Source: Thunnus maccoyii
Taxonomy: Eukaryota; Chordata; Actinopteri; Scombriformes; Scombridae
DNA: 64,000 bases
Assembly: GCF_910596095.1 (NCBI RefSeq)
Contig: NC_056540.1
Span: 19,678,501-19,742,500, forward strand
Direction of reading: 5' to 3'
Shown: piece by piece, positions 24,451 to 37,468 of the stretch
How positions within the stretch are numbered: position 1 is the first letter of the stretch
Layout of the letters: every line of letters begins with the position of its first letter
Made by a program: the position numbers and the translations under genes
Notes under the pieces: generated by a model
Seen by the model: only the letters and a program-made list of their open reading frames with translations
What the model was told of the DNA's origin: nothing
Database searches by the model: none

Positions 24451-25966
24451 GGAAAGAGGTCTGGAGAGGTAGGAGTCTTCATTTGTTGTTGTGATCGGTT
24501 TCCTCATTTCCTTTGCCCTTGAGACGCACGCAGCGTAACCATTGCGCTGCCAACTTTTTCCAAACGGGACAGACACTGGATACAGGTGCTGCGTCTCTGC
24601 TGGTCCCAAACTGGGGGTTTAGGGGGCCTCTTTGCAAGTGGGGAACAAGGCTGTAGCTGACACTGAGGACACTGAGGTCATGTCCTCGGTATTTTATCTG
24701 GGAATTTGTGTTTGTTTTTTTAATTAACCGGGAGGACACAGTGAATGTTTTACATGCTGATCCCTGTATTTCTGCACTGAATACATTTTAATTGGACTAC
24801 TCGGCTTACAAAAAGGTTTCAGTAACCATTTCTTCACCAAAAATGTATTTCTTTATGTTTGCTGACAGTTTATTCTTCAATCGTTACAATAATTTATAAT
24901 AATTTCCTAATGAATGTTACTATAACAAATAAGTTTCCAGGAAAGGACAATGTAATTAGATTTCAATCAATTAACTCCAAGGCTCGGCTTGTGTAGTCAG
25001 GACACTGCATGTCAGCTGAAAACATGAACTTTGTCAATGTAATTCAATCTATGTATGTATATGGAGAATAAAGCTTCTTGATGATGAATGAATATCTAGT
25101 TAAACTGAGCAATTATTTCAAATAAGTTCCTCTGGGAATCAGCTTATATACTCAACACAGCTACTGACTAACCTCTAACCACAATAGCTGAATTTTAGTC
25201 TAAACAGGCTTTTTCACAGCAGAAATCTTGACTTGTCATAGCAGTAAAAGCAAAGGTGTTACTAATAATATCAACAATGACTCTGCTGTATTCAGGTGTC
25301 ACGACAGCGTGACGGTGAGTCAGCACGAACAAAACCAAGAACCTCAAACTGAGGCAGATAAACTGATTTCAGCCATGATTAACTTCATTGTTTACACCCG
25401 TGCTTTTCATGCTCAAACACCTCCAAATGTCCTCTGTGTGCTCTATAATTAGCACCGAATTACACAGTTCTTTCCAGGAGATTATTAGGAAATAATGGAC
25501 CTGTAAACTGAGAAATGAAAAACATGAAAAACCCAAATAAATGAGAAACTTTGATGATGATCTTGTGACTCACGCTCTTAAATGTCTGAAATCTTGGCTG
25601 TGGCCTTGATAGGAAATAAAATTCACATTGTGTTGTAACAGCCTGATTAAAAGAGACATTTTCTTTACTCCTAACTTACACAATAAACAAATGAACTCAA
25701 TGGTATTTATTGCAGGACAGAATCACATCAAACAAGGTAGTTTAGTATTTGGGAGCCCTGCTCGGAAAGATTTATTAATACTCCAAACACTATCAATAGT
25801 TTTCCAAATAACAAATCAAGGTTAATGAACGTTTCATACACAGCTCATTATTTCAGCGGATGATTTGACACTTTCACCTCTGTCTAAACTAAGCTGTCTT
25901 CATATCTGGTTTACATGTGTGGTAGCTCCCTTTCCCATAAGCCTTTTCTTCCATCAGTGTGTGTGT

Positions 25967-26000
<34 letters not shown>

Positions 26001-27744
26001 CGCCATGCTGACAACAGAGTCTCAGTCATTATGGTGTTTGGGTTATGACAGGCCACTCACACGCCACATGAGGGTGAGGGTGTCTGTATGCTATGCGGGG
26101 ATATGTTATCTCCCGCTGACGTCTCAGCACAAGACAGATGAGAAGTCAAAATCTTTTCCTAAAACATAATTCACACAGTAGTTACGGGATCTTGCATAAG
26201 TGAGTGTAAGTATTCTGGGTTGTTTTTTTTTTTTTTAAATATTAACAAAAACAAACCAGCAGTCTTTGCATAACTGGTGGTGATTTTATAAACATAACTT
26301 TCATGTGAATGTTAATATGCAAACAAGTCTGTCCAATTACAGCAATACTGAGTCTTCTGTATGGTTGTTCATTACAAGTCTTTATAATTCTTTGAATCAC
26401 AGGAGACCAAAGTCACAGCAGAAACTAAGCCCTGAAACAGTTGATTAACTTCTGGTAGTTCTTATTTTTTCCCCTCCGAGATCTTCTTCATTATCTTTAG
26501 TAGTAAAAAAGAAAAAAATATAAGCGAGGAAGTCATCATTTTGAAATCTCTGTACTCTGCTCTGTCTTACAAACCCAACTGTGAATGAGAAGCAAAGCAC
26601 GCAGGGAGTAATGATTGACGAGACAAAGTTGATCTTTTAATAATTTCTCACTGACGTCCCAACAGGGAGAAGATAAGGCAATCAAAAACAGAAAAAACAA
26701 CAATCTGTAATATCTAAAAACTGAGAGGCAAAATGGTAAATGTTGGTACTTGAACTTGTTGAAATGAACAGTGAAGATGTTTTTTATCAGTAATCATCTT
26801 TCCATTCAGTTTGCACATTTCCACAGTCTCTGTATTATTAGTTACAGTTTGACTATAAATAAATTACTACTGTGTTACCCTTTTTCAAGTCATGATATTG
26901 ATCATTCATAAATTCCATTTCTAACAAATGGAGTTGCGCCTCCATCTGATCATTTCTACAGTAACAGAGGATCAATAGAGGGAACAATGAGGAGCTGACC
27001 AGTGATATCCCAAAATTCGGCAGCTGGGAATGATGAACACACCCAGTGATGTGTCATGTTTTAACCATTTTACCCCTAAAAACATTCATGCTGAAAATGT
27101 AGACTTTGCATGTGCATCCTCCTCAATGCCCCCTTTACAGAACGAGTCCCATCAAACTCTTAGTACAGCGTCCTCTTGTGTGCTACCGGAGATGTGATTT
27201 TAATCAATATCAGTTTCTTTTAGCACCGAGAAACATATCAGCTTTACAACAGTCGCCTCATCATGACTCGATCAACACGTCTGAGTCTCACCTGCTTTGT
27301 TCCACCGACACCAAAGTCGATCTGAGGACGATAACATGTTACTTTGACTTCATTAAAGGCAGTTTATCAGTGTTCATTACGGCTCCTCTGAACAAACAGC
27401 GGAGAGGTTTGTGTACAAACTGCATCTAGATCCTTTGAACAGCAGCATCGGTATAAATGTTTTATGAGCAACCTTTAAAGTCCAGTTTAACACAGCTCAG
27501 CTTGGTTAGAAATAAACCATGAGTGACAATAAAGAAACCTTCCCACGTCACACCCATGTCATTCCCCAGCGTCACTAGCGAGGGCAAAACGAGGGTGTAT
27601 CAACATGTGTAAATAGGTCAGAATAAACTTTAAAAACTCTAAAAACTACTACCACATCCAGTCAGCTGCATATTCCTCCTGCTGGCAGCTCAAACTTGAT
27701 TCCCAGACGATTTCGGTCATCACGTAGCACAGCTGGAGACTCTC
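24451..27744. other. Gap between vegfb and dnajc4
   Basis: No recognisable gene. A (GT)n run lies at 25957-26000. Positions nearest 27744 should contain the dnajc4 3' untranslated region. Otherwise I see only AT-rich unique-looking sequence. Confidence 0.5.
25957..26000. repeat. (GT)n microsatellite
   Basis: A GT run of about 22 units with one AT interruption. Confidence 0.95.
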
Positions 27745-30700
27745 CTACTTGTTCTCTCCATCGTTGTTGATTTTGTATTTCTCCAGAAACTCCGCGTGTT
27801 TCTGCCGCAGGATTTCTGTCTGTCTCTTAAAGCCGTTGATCCTGATAAATAGCACAGAAATGCTTTTAAGTCCTATGAATCACACAGCCAATCAAATAGT
27901 TATCACATAATCAAAACAAATGTACTATTACCAACCAAATTATATCAAACAGGGGGAAAAGCTGTTTTTGCACAAACCTCGCTCTCTCTTTGGATTCATT
28001 GTATATTTCTGTGATGACTCGATCTTTCTCGTCCATGAAGTTATTGTGAACTTCCTCCAGTTTACTGTAATAGTTGAAGAAACGCTCGAGTTAAGACAAT
28101 CTCAACAGAATAACTTTGCTTAACCTAAAAACTCGGAGCGCAGCAGGCGTCCTGTATGCTCAGTTGTTATTTATGAGTTTGTACAGCTGTGATAACAAGC
28201 TCTTCAGATCACAACCCAGTGAATCTCCACAAACACAAGTGCCACCGAGTCGGTGTGTGAAAACAAATACGAGGCCACAAGCCGCGAGGTTGTGCCAAGA
28301 CACATGGTACAGAGACATGTCCTCAAACAATCCTCGCTCATCTGGAGGTTGAACGTGCAGCAAAGAAAACGTGAGAGTAGAAGCAGTAAAGGGAAAATGT
28401 GAATTCAGGAAATAATGTGACGGGCTGCAGCGGGAAGATCTGAATAACTATATTTTAATAACTAGACTTTAGATGTTTTCAAGTCTGTCTTAAAACAACA
28501 GTCAGGTGCCAAAACGAACATTGAAACATGTTTTTCTTGTAATCATCCCTCTTGGTCATACTGACCATTAGAAGATCCCTTCATAATGCATTTACAATGT
28601 AAGTGTTGGGGCCAAAATCCACAGTCCCCCATCTGTGCAAAAACGTATTTAAAAGTTCATCTGAAGCTGATATGAAGCTTCAGTCGTCCAAAATAGTCAA
28701 ATCCAGTACATATCTTTCAACATTACAGTCTTTTTAGTGCCAAAGTCCCTCTTTTTGTTTCTATACTTCCACCGCAGCTCAACAGGGAAACACAAAGAGG
28801 GAATTTGAGGCTATGAAGACTGTAAATATGGCAAATATCCACTTGATATGACTAACTCAGACTATCCCTCAACTATCCTGCGATAGTTTCCCTTTTAAAA
28901 AGTCTTAACTAAAGTGACAAAGTAACGAAAAACACAGTAAGTTCTGTGTTTTTACCTGAAGAAGACCATGTGGGCTCCAACACTGAGAAACATAGTGATG
29001 ATGCAGTAGCCCACCAGGCGGAAGTTCCTCCTCCTCCTCTTCTGCCACTCCTCTGCTGTCATCTCCTGAGCTTGAGAGTGACGGAACTGCTCCCAATAAC
29101 GAATGTTGTCCTGCGCCATTGTACTGGTGGAGAAGCAGTTGAAGAAAGAGTGTGAACAGACACATTTCATGAGGGAAGCCTGACAGATTGGCGTTCGATA
29201 GAGAACACGACTGTTGAGCCAGTTATAAATGTGATTTAGGCAAATCTGTTCCAGTCTGGTTCAGTTGGTGTTTTTAATCAGTAGATAACATCATAGAGAG
29301 TGTGGTGTTGAAGGATTTTATGAGTTTGTCTTTCGATTCAGTTGCTGCCCATTGTTTTCATTGAGATTATTTTGTCAGATTTGACATTTAATGAAAACAA
29401 AGTGGCCAACAACAGTGAGAAAACAGAAATCTAATGAAATGTTCTGTGAATGACAATACTGGAGATTCCTGAAACATATGAATCTATGTATAAAGCCTTC
29501 CAACTGCGCAAAGACGTCATCATCATTCAATATTTGGCTGATTAATTAATTTGTCAAAACAACCACCTTCATGTCCTCATAAGAACAGACAACCAAACTA
29601 GAGCTGCAACTAACGATTCTTTTCTGGATTAACTGATTAGTTGTTTGGTCTATAAAATGTCAGAAAATGCAGAAAAAATGTTGATTATTGTTTCACAGAA
29701 GACTAAAGAAACCAGAAAATATTCACATTTGAGAAAGTGGCACATGAGAATTTTGACATTGGTCTTTAAAAATTACTCAAAACAATTAATTGATTGGCAA
29801 AATAGATGGCAATTAATTTTCTGTCAATCGATTAATCGTAAATCGTAATCTCTAAATCAAACTACCACCAATGAAATTAAGTCAATACCAAAGCAAATAA
29901 TCAGCTCAAAATAATCCAGATTGACTGAGTTTCACCAAACTTATGTACAGTTAAATTGGTGCATTTGAAGGTACAAACGAGCGTTGTGTGTGTCTGGATG
30001 TGACTCTGTCAACGTTGGTCTGATCAGTCGTCATAAACAAATCATTCTCATAATGGGCTCAACAAACGTGATGTGTGTCCCTGACTTTAGTTAAACTTCT
30101 ACTTAGTTGTCAGCTGACAGTAAACGAAAAATATTTTTCTGCCATTGCTTCACCAAAACCACAATCTGCTGAAGACTGAGAGATGCTTCGCACAGACACA
30201 AATACAGTTTGGCAGACACAGTTTCTAGATTCACGCACAACATTGAACAACACCAGAAGAATGAAACTACAGTATGCACGCTTCCATCAGGAATCATTTA
30301 TACAAATATGAATAGAGGGGTGCAGTCTTCACAAGAGGAGCATTTCCCATGAGAGTGTGACAGAACGCAAACATTAGCCCACAGATGAGTCGTTTTTTAA
30401 ATTAAAACTATAAGTTGCATTTATTGCTGCATCAGTTTTTCCCACACGAGCAGTGTTAGAGAGTGTGGAGGACGGTCAGCTTACGTAACACTAATTAACA
30501 ACACAAGCTGTGACAGATTGTGTAGGTGTGTATCTTCACCTGGCTCTGTAGCTGGTGTGACTGGAGGTAGATCTGAAGGCCTGGCTCCCGCTGTAGGGGT
30601 GTCTGATTTTCAAGTCATACTCCTTCCTGCTCGGCTCCTTGCTGAGCACTCGATAGGCCTCGTTCAGCTCCACAAACTGACTGTGCAGCCCCGGGTTGGA

Positions 30701-31603
30701 CGGGTCGCTGTCTGGGTGCAGCTGCAGTGACACACGACGGGCGGATCAGTAAGATTAAGTATACACACACACACACCGAACCAACCAACCAAGAGATATT
30801 CTGGTGCAGGCATGAGCTCATCTGTACATGTATACATAAGTAAAATGTAAAAACTCTTTCATTTTCTACTAAATGTACGCCTCTGTATGCTTTGCACTCA
30901 ACTATGCTTCCTCTCTAACGGGTGAGTCATCGCACCCTTTGATTGTGCCAGAACCACTTGGTAAATATAAATCCTTATTTACACTGGTGACCACAACATG
31001 AAAACAGTGAAAAAGCCGACTGTGGGAACAGCAAACACATAGAAACTAGGCTGTGAAAGGCTGCCCTCATGTGGCTACACATGTTCTCTAAATACACAGC
31101 TCACTGAGGAGTGATGAGGACTCTTACCTTTTTAGATTTGTCAAAAAATGCATTTTTTATTTCCTCCAAGGTCGCATCAGTTTTGACTCCCAGGAGATCA
31201 TAGTAGTTCACAGCTTTTCTGAAGTGAGAAAGCAAAACAATTCAAAACAGACACACAGACCTGTGAAAAGCAGAGCACTTGTTAAATCCAACACACACTG
31301 TCTGCTCCTGTTTTAACTGAATTATTATGTACTTTAATTACCTTTGTGTCCATGTATGCAAGCGTATCTTTTCTTGCTTTCATGTATAATGATATGTATG
31401 CTTGTATTTTATGTCATTATACATGTATTACTCTTGGCCTGAAGCACACTTTGTTGCTTTCTGTATGAAATGTGCTCTATAAATAAACTTGACTTGACAA
31501 ACAAAACAGACCTGTATGCAGCGCTCTGGGAGAGCAGACGTAGTCCACTCTTGCAGCACCAAAGACAGCTCTGACAGAGACGCAGCTGAGCCTCCAACTG
31601 CAT
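27745..31603 (-). CDS. dnajc4: DnaJ homolog subfamily C member 4 (membrane J-protein)
   Basis: A J-domain co-chaperone that stimulates Hsp70-type ATPases; mammalian DNAJC4 is a poorly studied single-pass membrane protein. Coding exons on the minus strand are 31512-31603, 31128-31218, 30540-30721, 28956-29123, 27978-28064 and 27745-27841. They total 717 nt (238 aa; human about 241). The J domain runs from about residue 34 (NYYDLLGV) to 100, with the HPD triad at 63-65 split from helix II by a phase-0 intron, then NEAYRVLS. Residues 144-157 are basic (WQKRRRRNFR), directly before one hydrophobic segment at about 158-177. A charged C-terminal tail (DEKDRVITEIYNESKERAR and onward) follows. The Met at 31603 is the first in frame with the J domain; the N-terminus is Cys-rich and could be a targeting sequence. 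The gene lies between vegfb (same strand) and nudt22, as in mammals. Confidence 0.95.
28555..28905. repeat. Dispersed repeat in dnajc4 intron 4
   Basis: Shares text with 46040-46330, for example 'gcagctcaacagggaaacac', 'gactgtaaatatggcaaata' and 'gatatgactaactcagact', in the same or rearranged order. It is a diverged interspersed repeat, located between coding exons 27978-28064 and 28956-29123. Confidence 0.6.
29595..29870. repeat. AT-rich 'gattaatcg' dispersed repeat
   Basis: Begins with 'agagctgcaactaacgattc' and ends in 'tcaatcgattaatcg'. Similar units lie at about 965-1235, 36900-37135, 48455-48720 and 54035-54265. This is a common teleost interspersed repeat, here in the dnajc4 intron between exons 28956-29123 and 30540-30721. 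Confidence 0.7.
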
Positions 31604-33500
31604 GATGGAAATGTCCTGAACTTCAACACAGAGGACCTGAGCAGAGAGGAGCAGCTGTCAACTACAGAACTGGTGTACAAGCAGACAATAACAAGAGAAG
31701 TAGAAAGACATTTAAAACAGGCAGACTTCAGACACGTCACTCTCAGTTGCAGCATTTAAAAGGCCCTAAAAACCTTTTTTTTCTCAGCTTCTTACTGTGA
31801 ATGATTTGGTTCAACATGAATACAACACGTAGGGCAAGCTTGTAGTCTTGGTTATTTTGCATAAGAGATTTCTGTATTTGCTGCTTTGTCTTCTTTTGGG
31901 TTGCAAAGGGTCAGGGCTTAGTTGTAAAAAAAAAACAAAAAAAACGTGATGTCATATACTTCAGCATCAATCAGAAAAATTTGATTCAACATGTGGTGAC
32001 AGTTTTGGGGCTGTTTGCTTATGTTACCTAACCAGGGTTTTTGTGTTTTAAAGTCTTAATAACAAATATCAAAGTTTTTTTTTTTTTTCTTCTGAACTTT
32101 AACTTTGATTTCTGCATATTTTGGTCATGAATATTTAAGGTTATATAGAAATATTTGGTGCTATGATAGGGACTGCACTCTGAATTCAGAAATCTACTTG
32201 CGGAACACTTTTGGTTGATTCCGATGTTTATTTTATACAAAGAGAAAAGAGAAAAAATAGAGACAAAAAACAAATGCTGGAGACGGTGTGGTAAAAATGT
32301 CTGGTCATTTTGATATTTACTAGACTTGTCTATTCATTTTATAATATGGGCAAAAAAATTGCCAAAGAGAAAATTACAATATTTGGTATAGAAGTTGCTT
32401 CTTCAGAAAATGACATCACTTTACTGTAATGCAGCCTTTAAAACAAGGAAAAGACAACACTTATGCCATATCAAAGTATTCCAATATCCAAAATCTAAGA
32501 CAATATCTAGTCTCATATCACAATATCGATATAATATCAATATGTTGTCCAGCCCTATTTTGTGCTGTTGGTCAGACAAAACAAGCAAACTGAAGAAACG
32601 CCCCAGGCTCTGAGAAAACGTGAAATCCTTTTTTTTCTTTACATTTCATTTTACATTTTATAGACAATGCAAGACAAAGCATTTCATTGATGATGAAAAT
32701 AATGTTAGCCAACCCCCATTGTGCTTAAAAAACAAGCAAACAATAAAAACAGTTTGTCATAAAGAAACACACTGTTGGTGGAAGAAGTGTTTTACCTTTT
32801 AACCTCACTAATAGACATGTTTTTACCTTTCAGTGTGTTTCCATTGATTGAAAATTATGGAGTCAGCAGCTGTCCCCTCATCTGGAAACACGTGACCTGA
32901 CTGCGGACCAAAACAGAGGACGAGGTGAGTAAAATATTTCGAAAATGAATTTAAAAAACATATTTAAACAACCAGCTACTTCTTGGACCTGTTTTATTGT
33001 GTGATAAACACAACTTGTTACATTTAAGTTAAACACCACGCAGCTGTGTTACAGGGGGCGTGTGCAGTCAAATTACTTTTTTATACACTTCTAAATTAAT
33101 CTGACGTGACTTTTTTCATCAGCTTCTACACCAGCTACGTGGCAACTGCTGGGTTTGTTTACAGATTACAAGATACAATGAACAAATCTGTCAAGTTACG
33201 ATTTTGAAGCAAGAACACTTTGTTCTGCTACCTGAGCAGCAGAGCTAGCTACTGTTAGCCGGGTTAGCTTTAGTTATTGTTAGCCACTCTGTGCTAACGA
33301 TGACGTAATTACAGAAAGATGGAGAACAAACATGAAACAATGCTCTGACATTTTTAAAAAAGTATAAAACCGCCAATTAAGAGTAGAAAAGTGACATACC
33401 AGCTGAGCTCAGTTTCATAACACGGTAGCTGAGCTGAGGGGCTGTTACATAAACTCAACTGTGTGAAGCTAACTGTAGTTAAACCGGAAGTAGGAGATTT
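31604..33500. other. Upstream flank of dnajc4
   Basis: Contains the presumed dnajc4 5' flank and an AT-rich dispersed repeat at about 32290-32565 (copies at 55690-55930 and 61040-61410). A palindromic E-box, CACGTGAC, sits at 32889-32896. No coding exon was recognised. Confidence 0.45.
32889..32896. promoter_or_regulatory. CACGTGAC E-box, CLEAR-like
   Basis: An octamer matching the core of bHLH-ZIP (USF, TFEB/TFE3) sites. It lies 1.29 kb upstream of the dnajc4 start codon. A single short site is weak evidence of function and the transcription start is unknown. Confidence 0.2.
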
Positions 33501-33510
33501 ATCCTCCAGA

Positions 33511-34258
33511 GGTGGAAGAAGTACTCAGATACTTCAGTAAAAGTACTAATACAACAATGTAAAAATACTCAATTACAAGTAAAACTCCTGCATGAAAAAT
33601 CCTACTGAGGTAAAAGTACATAAGTATTATCAGCTTTATGTAGTTAAAGTATTACAGTAAAAGTAGTTTGGTCCCTCTAACTGATATATTATTATATATG
33701 ACATCATTAGATTATTAATACTGAAGCATCAGTGTGTAAGCAGCATGTTACTGTTGTAGCTGCTGGAGGTGGAGCTAGTTTCAACTACTTTATATACAGT
33801 TAGCTAGTCTAGTCCAGTGGTTCCCAACTTAGGGGTCGGGCCCCTCCAAAGGGTCACCAGATAAATCTGAGGGGTCGTGAGATTATTAATGGGGGAGGAA
33901 AGAAGTTCTGATACACAAATCTGTTTTCAGTTTTATGGACTTTTTCTCTAATCTTTGATTTTTGGTGAAATACTGGATCATTTCATTATTTATTGAAATG
34001 AAAGCATGTGAGAAGTTTAGAGGTAAAAATCACTATTTGGTGGAGCTGTTATCAACTCATAGACATCTGAAATGTGACCCGACTACACAATGCTTTTGGT
34101 AAGATGTTAAAAGCCAAAAAGGTTGGAAACCACTGGTTTCATCTTTAACAATGTGTTGTCTTTTAAAAGCTTGTTATATTATCCATTGTGTCAAATCTTC
34201 ATCTGAAAAGTAACTAAAGCTGTCAAATAAATGTAGTGGAGCAGAAAGTATAATATTA
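33511..34258 (+). repeat. Composite dispersed repeat, copy A1
   Basis: Starts with 'ggtggaagaagtactcagat' and contains 'cagtggttcccaacttaggg' about 300 bp in. It ends with 'aaataaatgtagtggagcag'. Related copies are at 35795-36480 (plus) and 46735-47050 (minus). It appears to be one repeat with a second repeat inserted in it. This copy preserves the empty site of the insertion seen in copy A2. Confidence 0.75.
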
Positions 34259-34603
34259 AAATTGTCTCTAGGGTTTTATTTTTATCATGACCAGAAGTCG
34301 TCGTTGATCTTTGGTGACTTGACAAACACAAACACGCCCCTGCACGTGTTTGTTTGCCAGGATTTTAACCCTGTGACTGCCGAGTTCGCCTACAGAGGTG
34401 AAACACAGGTTTTATGTGATATAAAAAAATACCAACATTTTCTGAACTCTACATGACACATGTTAAGTCTTTAAAATTGTGTATGATTATTTACATTTTA
34501 CACAACTGTCGGTAAAACTATTTCTGATGATGAATCATATTCTTGCTCGCTGGGTGGCGGTAATTAACACATTTTGCCACCCGTAGATATAAATGTGTTC
34601 AGG

Positions 34604-35453
34604 TGAGTCGTCATTTGCGAAAACAAGGTAAACCAGACGCCACTTGGATTTTCATGCGCGTCTATTGACACTGTTACGTTACCGGTGCCTGGAGCGGCCA
34701 AAAAGGACGAAAGACTCGCAATTTTCGTTTTATTACACATCATGATTCAATGAAGTCTTGTTAAATGTGACGTCACCAAATAGCTCTAAGTTGATAAAAC
34801 CGTTTCCATAATAGAAAGTTAAAGGGAAAGTCAGCTGAAATTACATTATACCATTCATAATCTCCTCATATTTGAAATGTCATAAAAAAAATCCTTAAGC
34901 AGTTTGCTGAAAATTTTCCTTTAATTTTCTCAAACACTGTACTGTTAAATAACCCCTAATTTAACACGGTCATAGTCAGGGTCATTATGAGACAATTATG
35001 GATGTTATTTATTATATATGTTATATATATATGTTATATTATTATAATGACAGTTGAACTGACTTCCCTTTAATTTTCTCAAAAACTGTACAGTAAAATA
35101 ACTCAAGGGCCACACTGAACATTGAAAATTTCAGCAAACGTCTTAAAGAAAAAAAAGACCCTTCAAATATGAGGAAATTATGAATGGTATAATGTAATAT
35201 GAGCTGACTTTCCCTTTAATTTTTTATTATGGAAAATGTTTTATCCACGTAGGACTTATTCGGTGACGTCACACTCAACAAGACTTCTATGAATCATTAT
35301 GTGAAATAAAACGTGAGAAATTGCGAGTCTTTCGTGCTTTTTGGCCCCTCCAAGCACCGGTACCGTATCAGCGTGAACAGACGCGCATCAAAATTCAAGT
35401 GGCGTTTGTCTTGCCAACTTGTCACAAATGACGACTTACTTCACCGCAGTCAG
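34604..35453. repeat. Long imperfect inverted repeat (foldback element)
   Basis: The left arm runs from about 34604 to 34918 and the right arm from about 35128 to 35453. The arms match in reverse complement over roughly 300 bp with mismatches: for example left 'gtcgtcatttg' with right 'caaatgacgac', and left 'cgccacttggattttcatgc' with right 'caaaattcaagtggcg'. The spacer of about 210 bp holds a short direct repeat (about 34918 and 35069). This structure fits a foldback or MITE-like DNA element. The open frame at 35313-35507 lies wholly inside the right arm and is not a gene. Confidence 0.85.
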
Positions 35454-35794
35454 AAAAAAGAGGAAGAAACTACAGTCGGGTCTGTTAACTTCCACCGAAG
35501 GAGGTAAGAGCTTCTGCAACTTTTAAGTCAGTAACAGACAGGTCTTGATAGTTATTCAGGCTAAAGCAGCACAAAACACAACAGGTGGTTTTATATTTTT
35601 ACATGACAATCTGAGATATGCACTCTAATACCTCTGTTTGTTTATGCTGACGAGATCAGATAAACTGAAAGTTGTTCGTCACTGAAGTTATCTTAAACCT
35701 TAAAGAGATCCCAATAAACTCATAAATCTGTCTGATCCGTCGGATTCATTTACAGGCTAAAAACGGTCGTCTTGAAAAGTTATGTGTCTCTTCT

Positions 35795-36480
35795 CCATTG
35801 CGAGTAAAAGTCCTGCAGGGAAATCCTACTTAAATAAGCATTATCAGCTTGGTGTAGTTAAAGTATTACAGTAAAAGTAGTGGTTTGGTCCCTCTGACTG
35901 ATATATTATTATATATGACATCATTAGATTATTAATACTGAAGCATCAGTGTGTAAGCAGCATGTTACTGTTGTAGCTGCTGAAGGTGGAGCTAGTGTAA
36001 GCGACGTGGGTGTGAGTGAGGGAATAAATCAGTCCAATACGTTTTGGGTTCTCCTGATAACTTCAGTCACGTTCAAGTACCGCTCAGTCAAGTCATCACA
36101 CTTCTCACCCTTTTCTCTCCTTCTCCCTCAAAACTACCCACTGTCTGAACACAACAATATCACCCAAACACTGCATTACTAAACATATGCACAGTAAACT
36201 GATGTTTAACCTTTTACACAACTTTTGCCCATAAGACACAACTTCACTCTTACACTAGTTTCAACTACTTTATATAAAGTTAACTTGTTTAGTCCAGTGG
36301 TTCCCAACCTAGGGGTCGGGCCCCTCCAAAGGGTCACCAGATAAATCCGAGGGGTTGTGAGATGAGGGAGAGGAAAGAAGAAAAAACAAAGTTCTGATAC
36401 ACAAATCTGGTTTCAGTTTTTGGACTTTTTCTCTAATCTTTGATTTTTGGTGAAATATTGGATCATTTGAACAAGTTAAA
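35795..36480 (+). repeat. Composite dispersed repeat, copy A2 (interrupted)
   Basis: Parallel to copy A1: 'gtattacagtaaaagtagt', 'gtgtaagcagcatgttactg' and 'ggttcccaacctaggggtcg' occur in the same order. It is interrupted by a 259-bp insertion at 35996-36254. Confidence 0.75.
35996..36254. mobile_element. Small nested insertion with CTAG duplication (MITE-like)
   Basis: Copies A1 and A3 of the surrounding repeat read continuously as GGAGCTAGTTTCAAC. Copy A2 reads GGAGCTAG, then 259 bp, then CTAGTTTCAAC. The insert begins TGTAAG and ends CTTACA, a 6-bp perfect terminal inversion, and is flanked by a 4-bp CTAG duplication (5 bp, CTAGT, is an alternative reading). It has no coding potential. 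Its family is not recognised. Confidence 0.75.
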
Positions 36481-36899
36481 CTTCTGGCCACACCCACACC
36501 GTGACGTCACTACAGGTGTTTTTCATGAGATTTCAATATGCAAAACACCTGCTGTGACATCACTGAGTGGGTGTGGCCAGATGCAAAACTTTCTTGCAGC
36601 CTCTGCGGAGCACAACAAGTTTTCTCCTCAACATATTACCTGGTTGAGGTCAGCGACTTGGATAAAAATCCTCTATCACAGTATATATATTCATTATCAT
36701 CACATACAATATATATTTCCTAGAAATAAAATCAGAAATTTGAAAAAGATAATCTTTAGTTGATAAATTGTTATGATTGAAATAACCAGACAAGAATGTC
36801 TGTTTCTGGATACTCCAGCAAATTAAATACCTGACAAATCAATCAAAAAGATTTTATTCAAGTACCAGAAAATGATTTATGAAATTCAACAGCATAAAG

Positions 36900-37135
36900 A
36901 TTAGGGACGCAAATGTTACTTTCATCATAGATTAATCTGTCGATTAACTGTTCCACAAAGCCCAAGATGCAACTTAAAATGTCTTGTTTTGTCCACAATC
37001 CAAAGATCTTCATTTACTGTCATAGACGACTAAAGAAACCAGAAAATTTTAAGAAACTCTGTCCTTTTTTCTTAAGAAATTACTTTATTAGTTGGCAATT
37101 AATTTCCTGTCAGTTGACAGCACTAATACAGAAAC
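36900..37135. repeat. AT-rich 'gattaatc' dispersed repeat
   Basis: Same family as 29595-29870, with 'tagattaatctgtcgattaa' near the start and 'ttggcaattaatttcctgtc' near the end. It ends about 330 bp before the nudt22 start codon. Confidence 0.6.
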
Positions 37136-37468
37136 TGTGCCTACAAGGGTTGTTATCTAAACGTTGAGCTCATGTGGATGTGGTGGTTTGTCATAAATGA
37201 TTCAGCAAACAATTTCGCGCTGCCTGGAGTGTCTGTGTGGTGTTGACGTGTCTCTTTGTGTGACTGGAGCGGAAGAACAGGTCAGAAATAGTTTCTGACT
37301 TGTACTACACAGTAATTTGCTGCATTTAAATGCTCACAGATTCAGTATTTTTACCGCATTAACTGTTCAAAACGATTTCTATTGATAATTTCCAAAAGGA
37401 GACGACCAGAAGTAACTTCACAGAGCTGCATCACGGCAACAACTCCAGTCAATTCACAGTGAGAGATG

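Noticed and set aside
35313-35507. 64-codon open frame on the plus strand
   Set aside because: It lies entirely within the right arm of the long inverted repeat.
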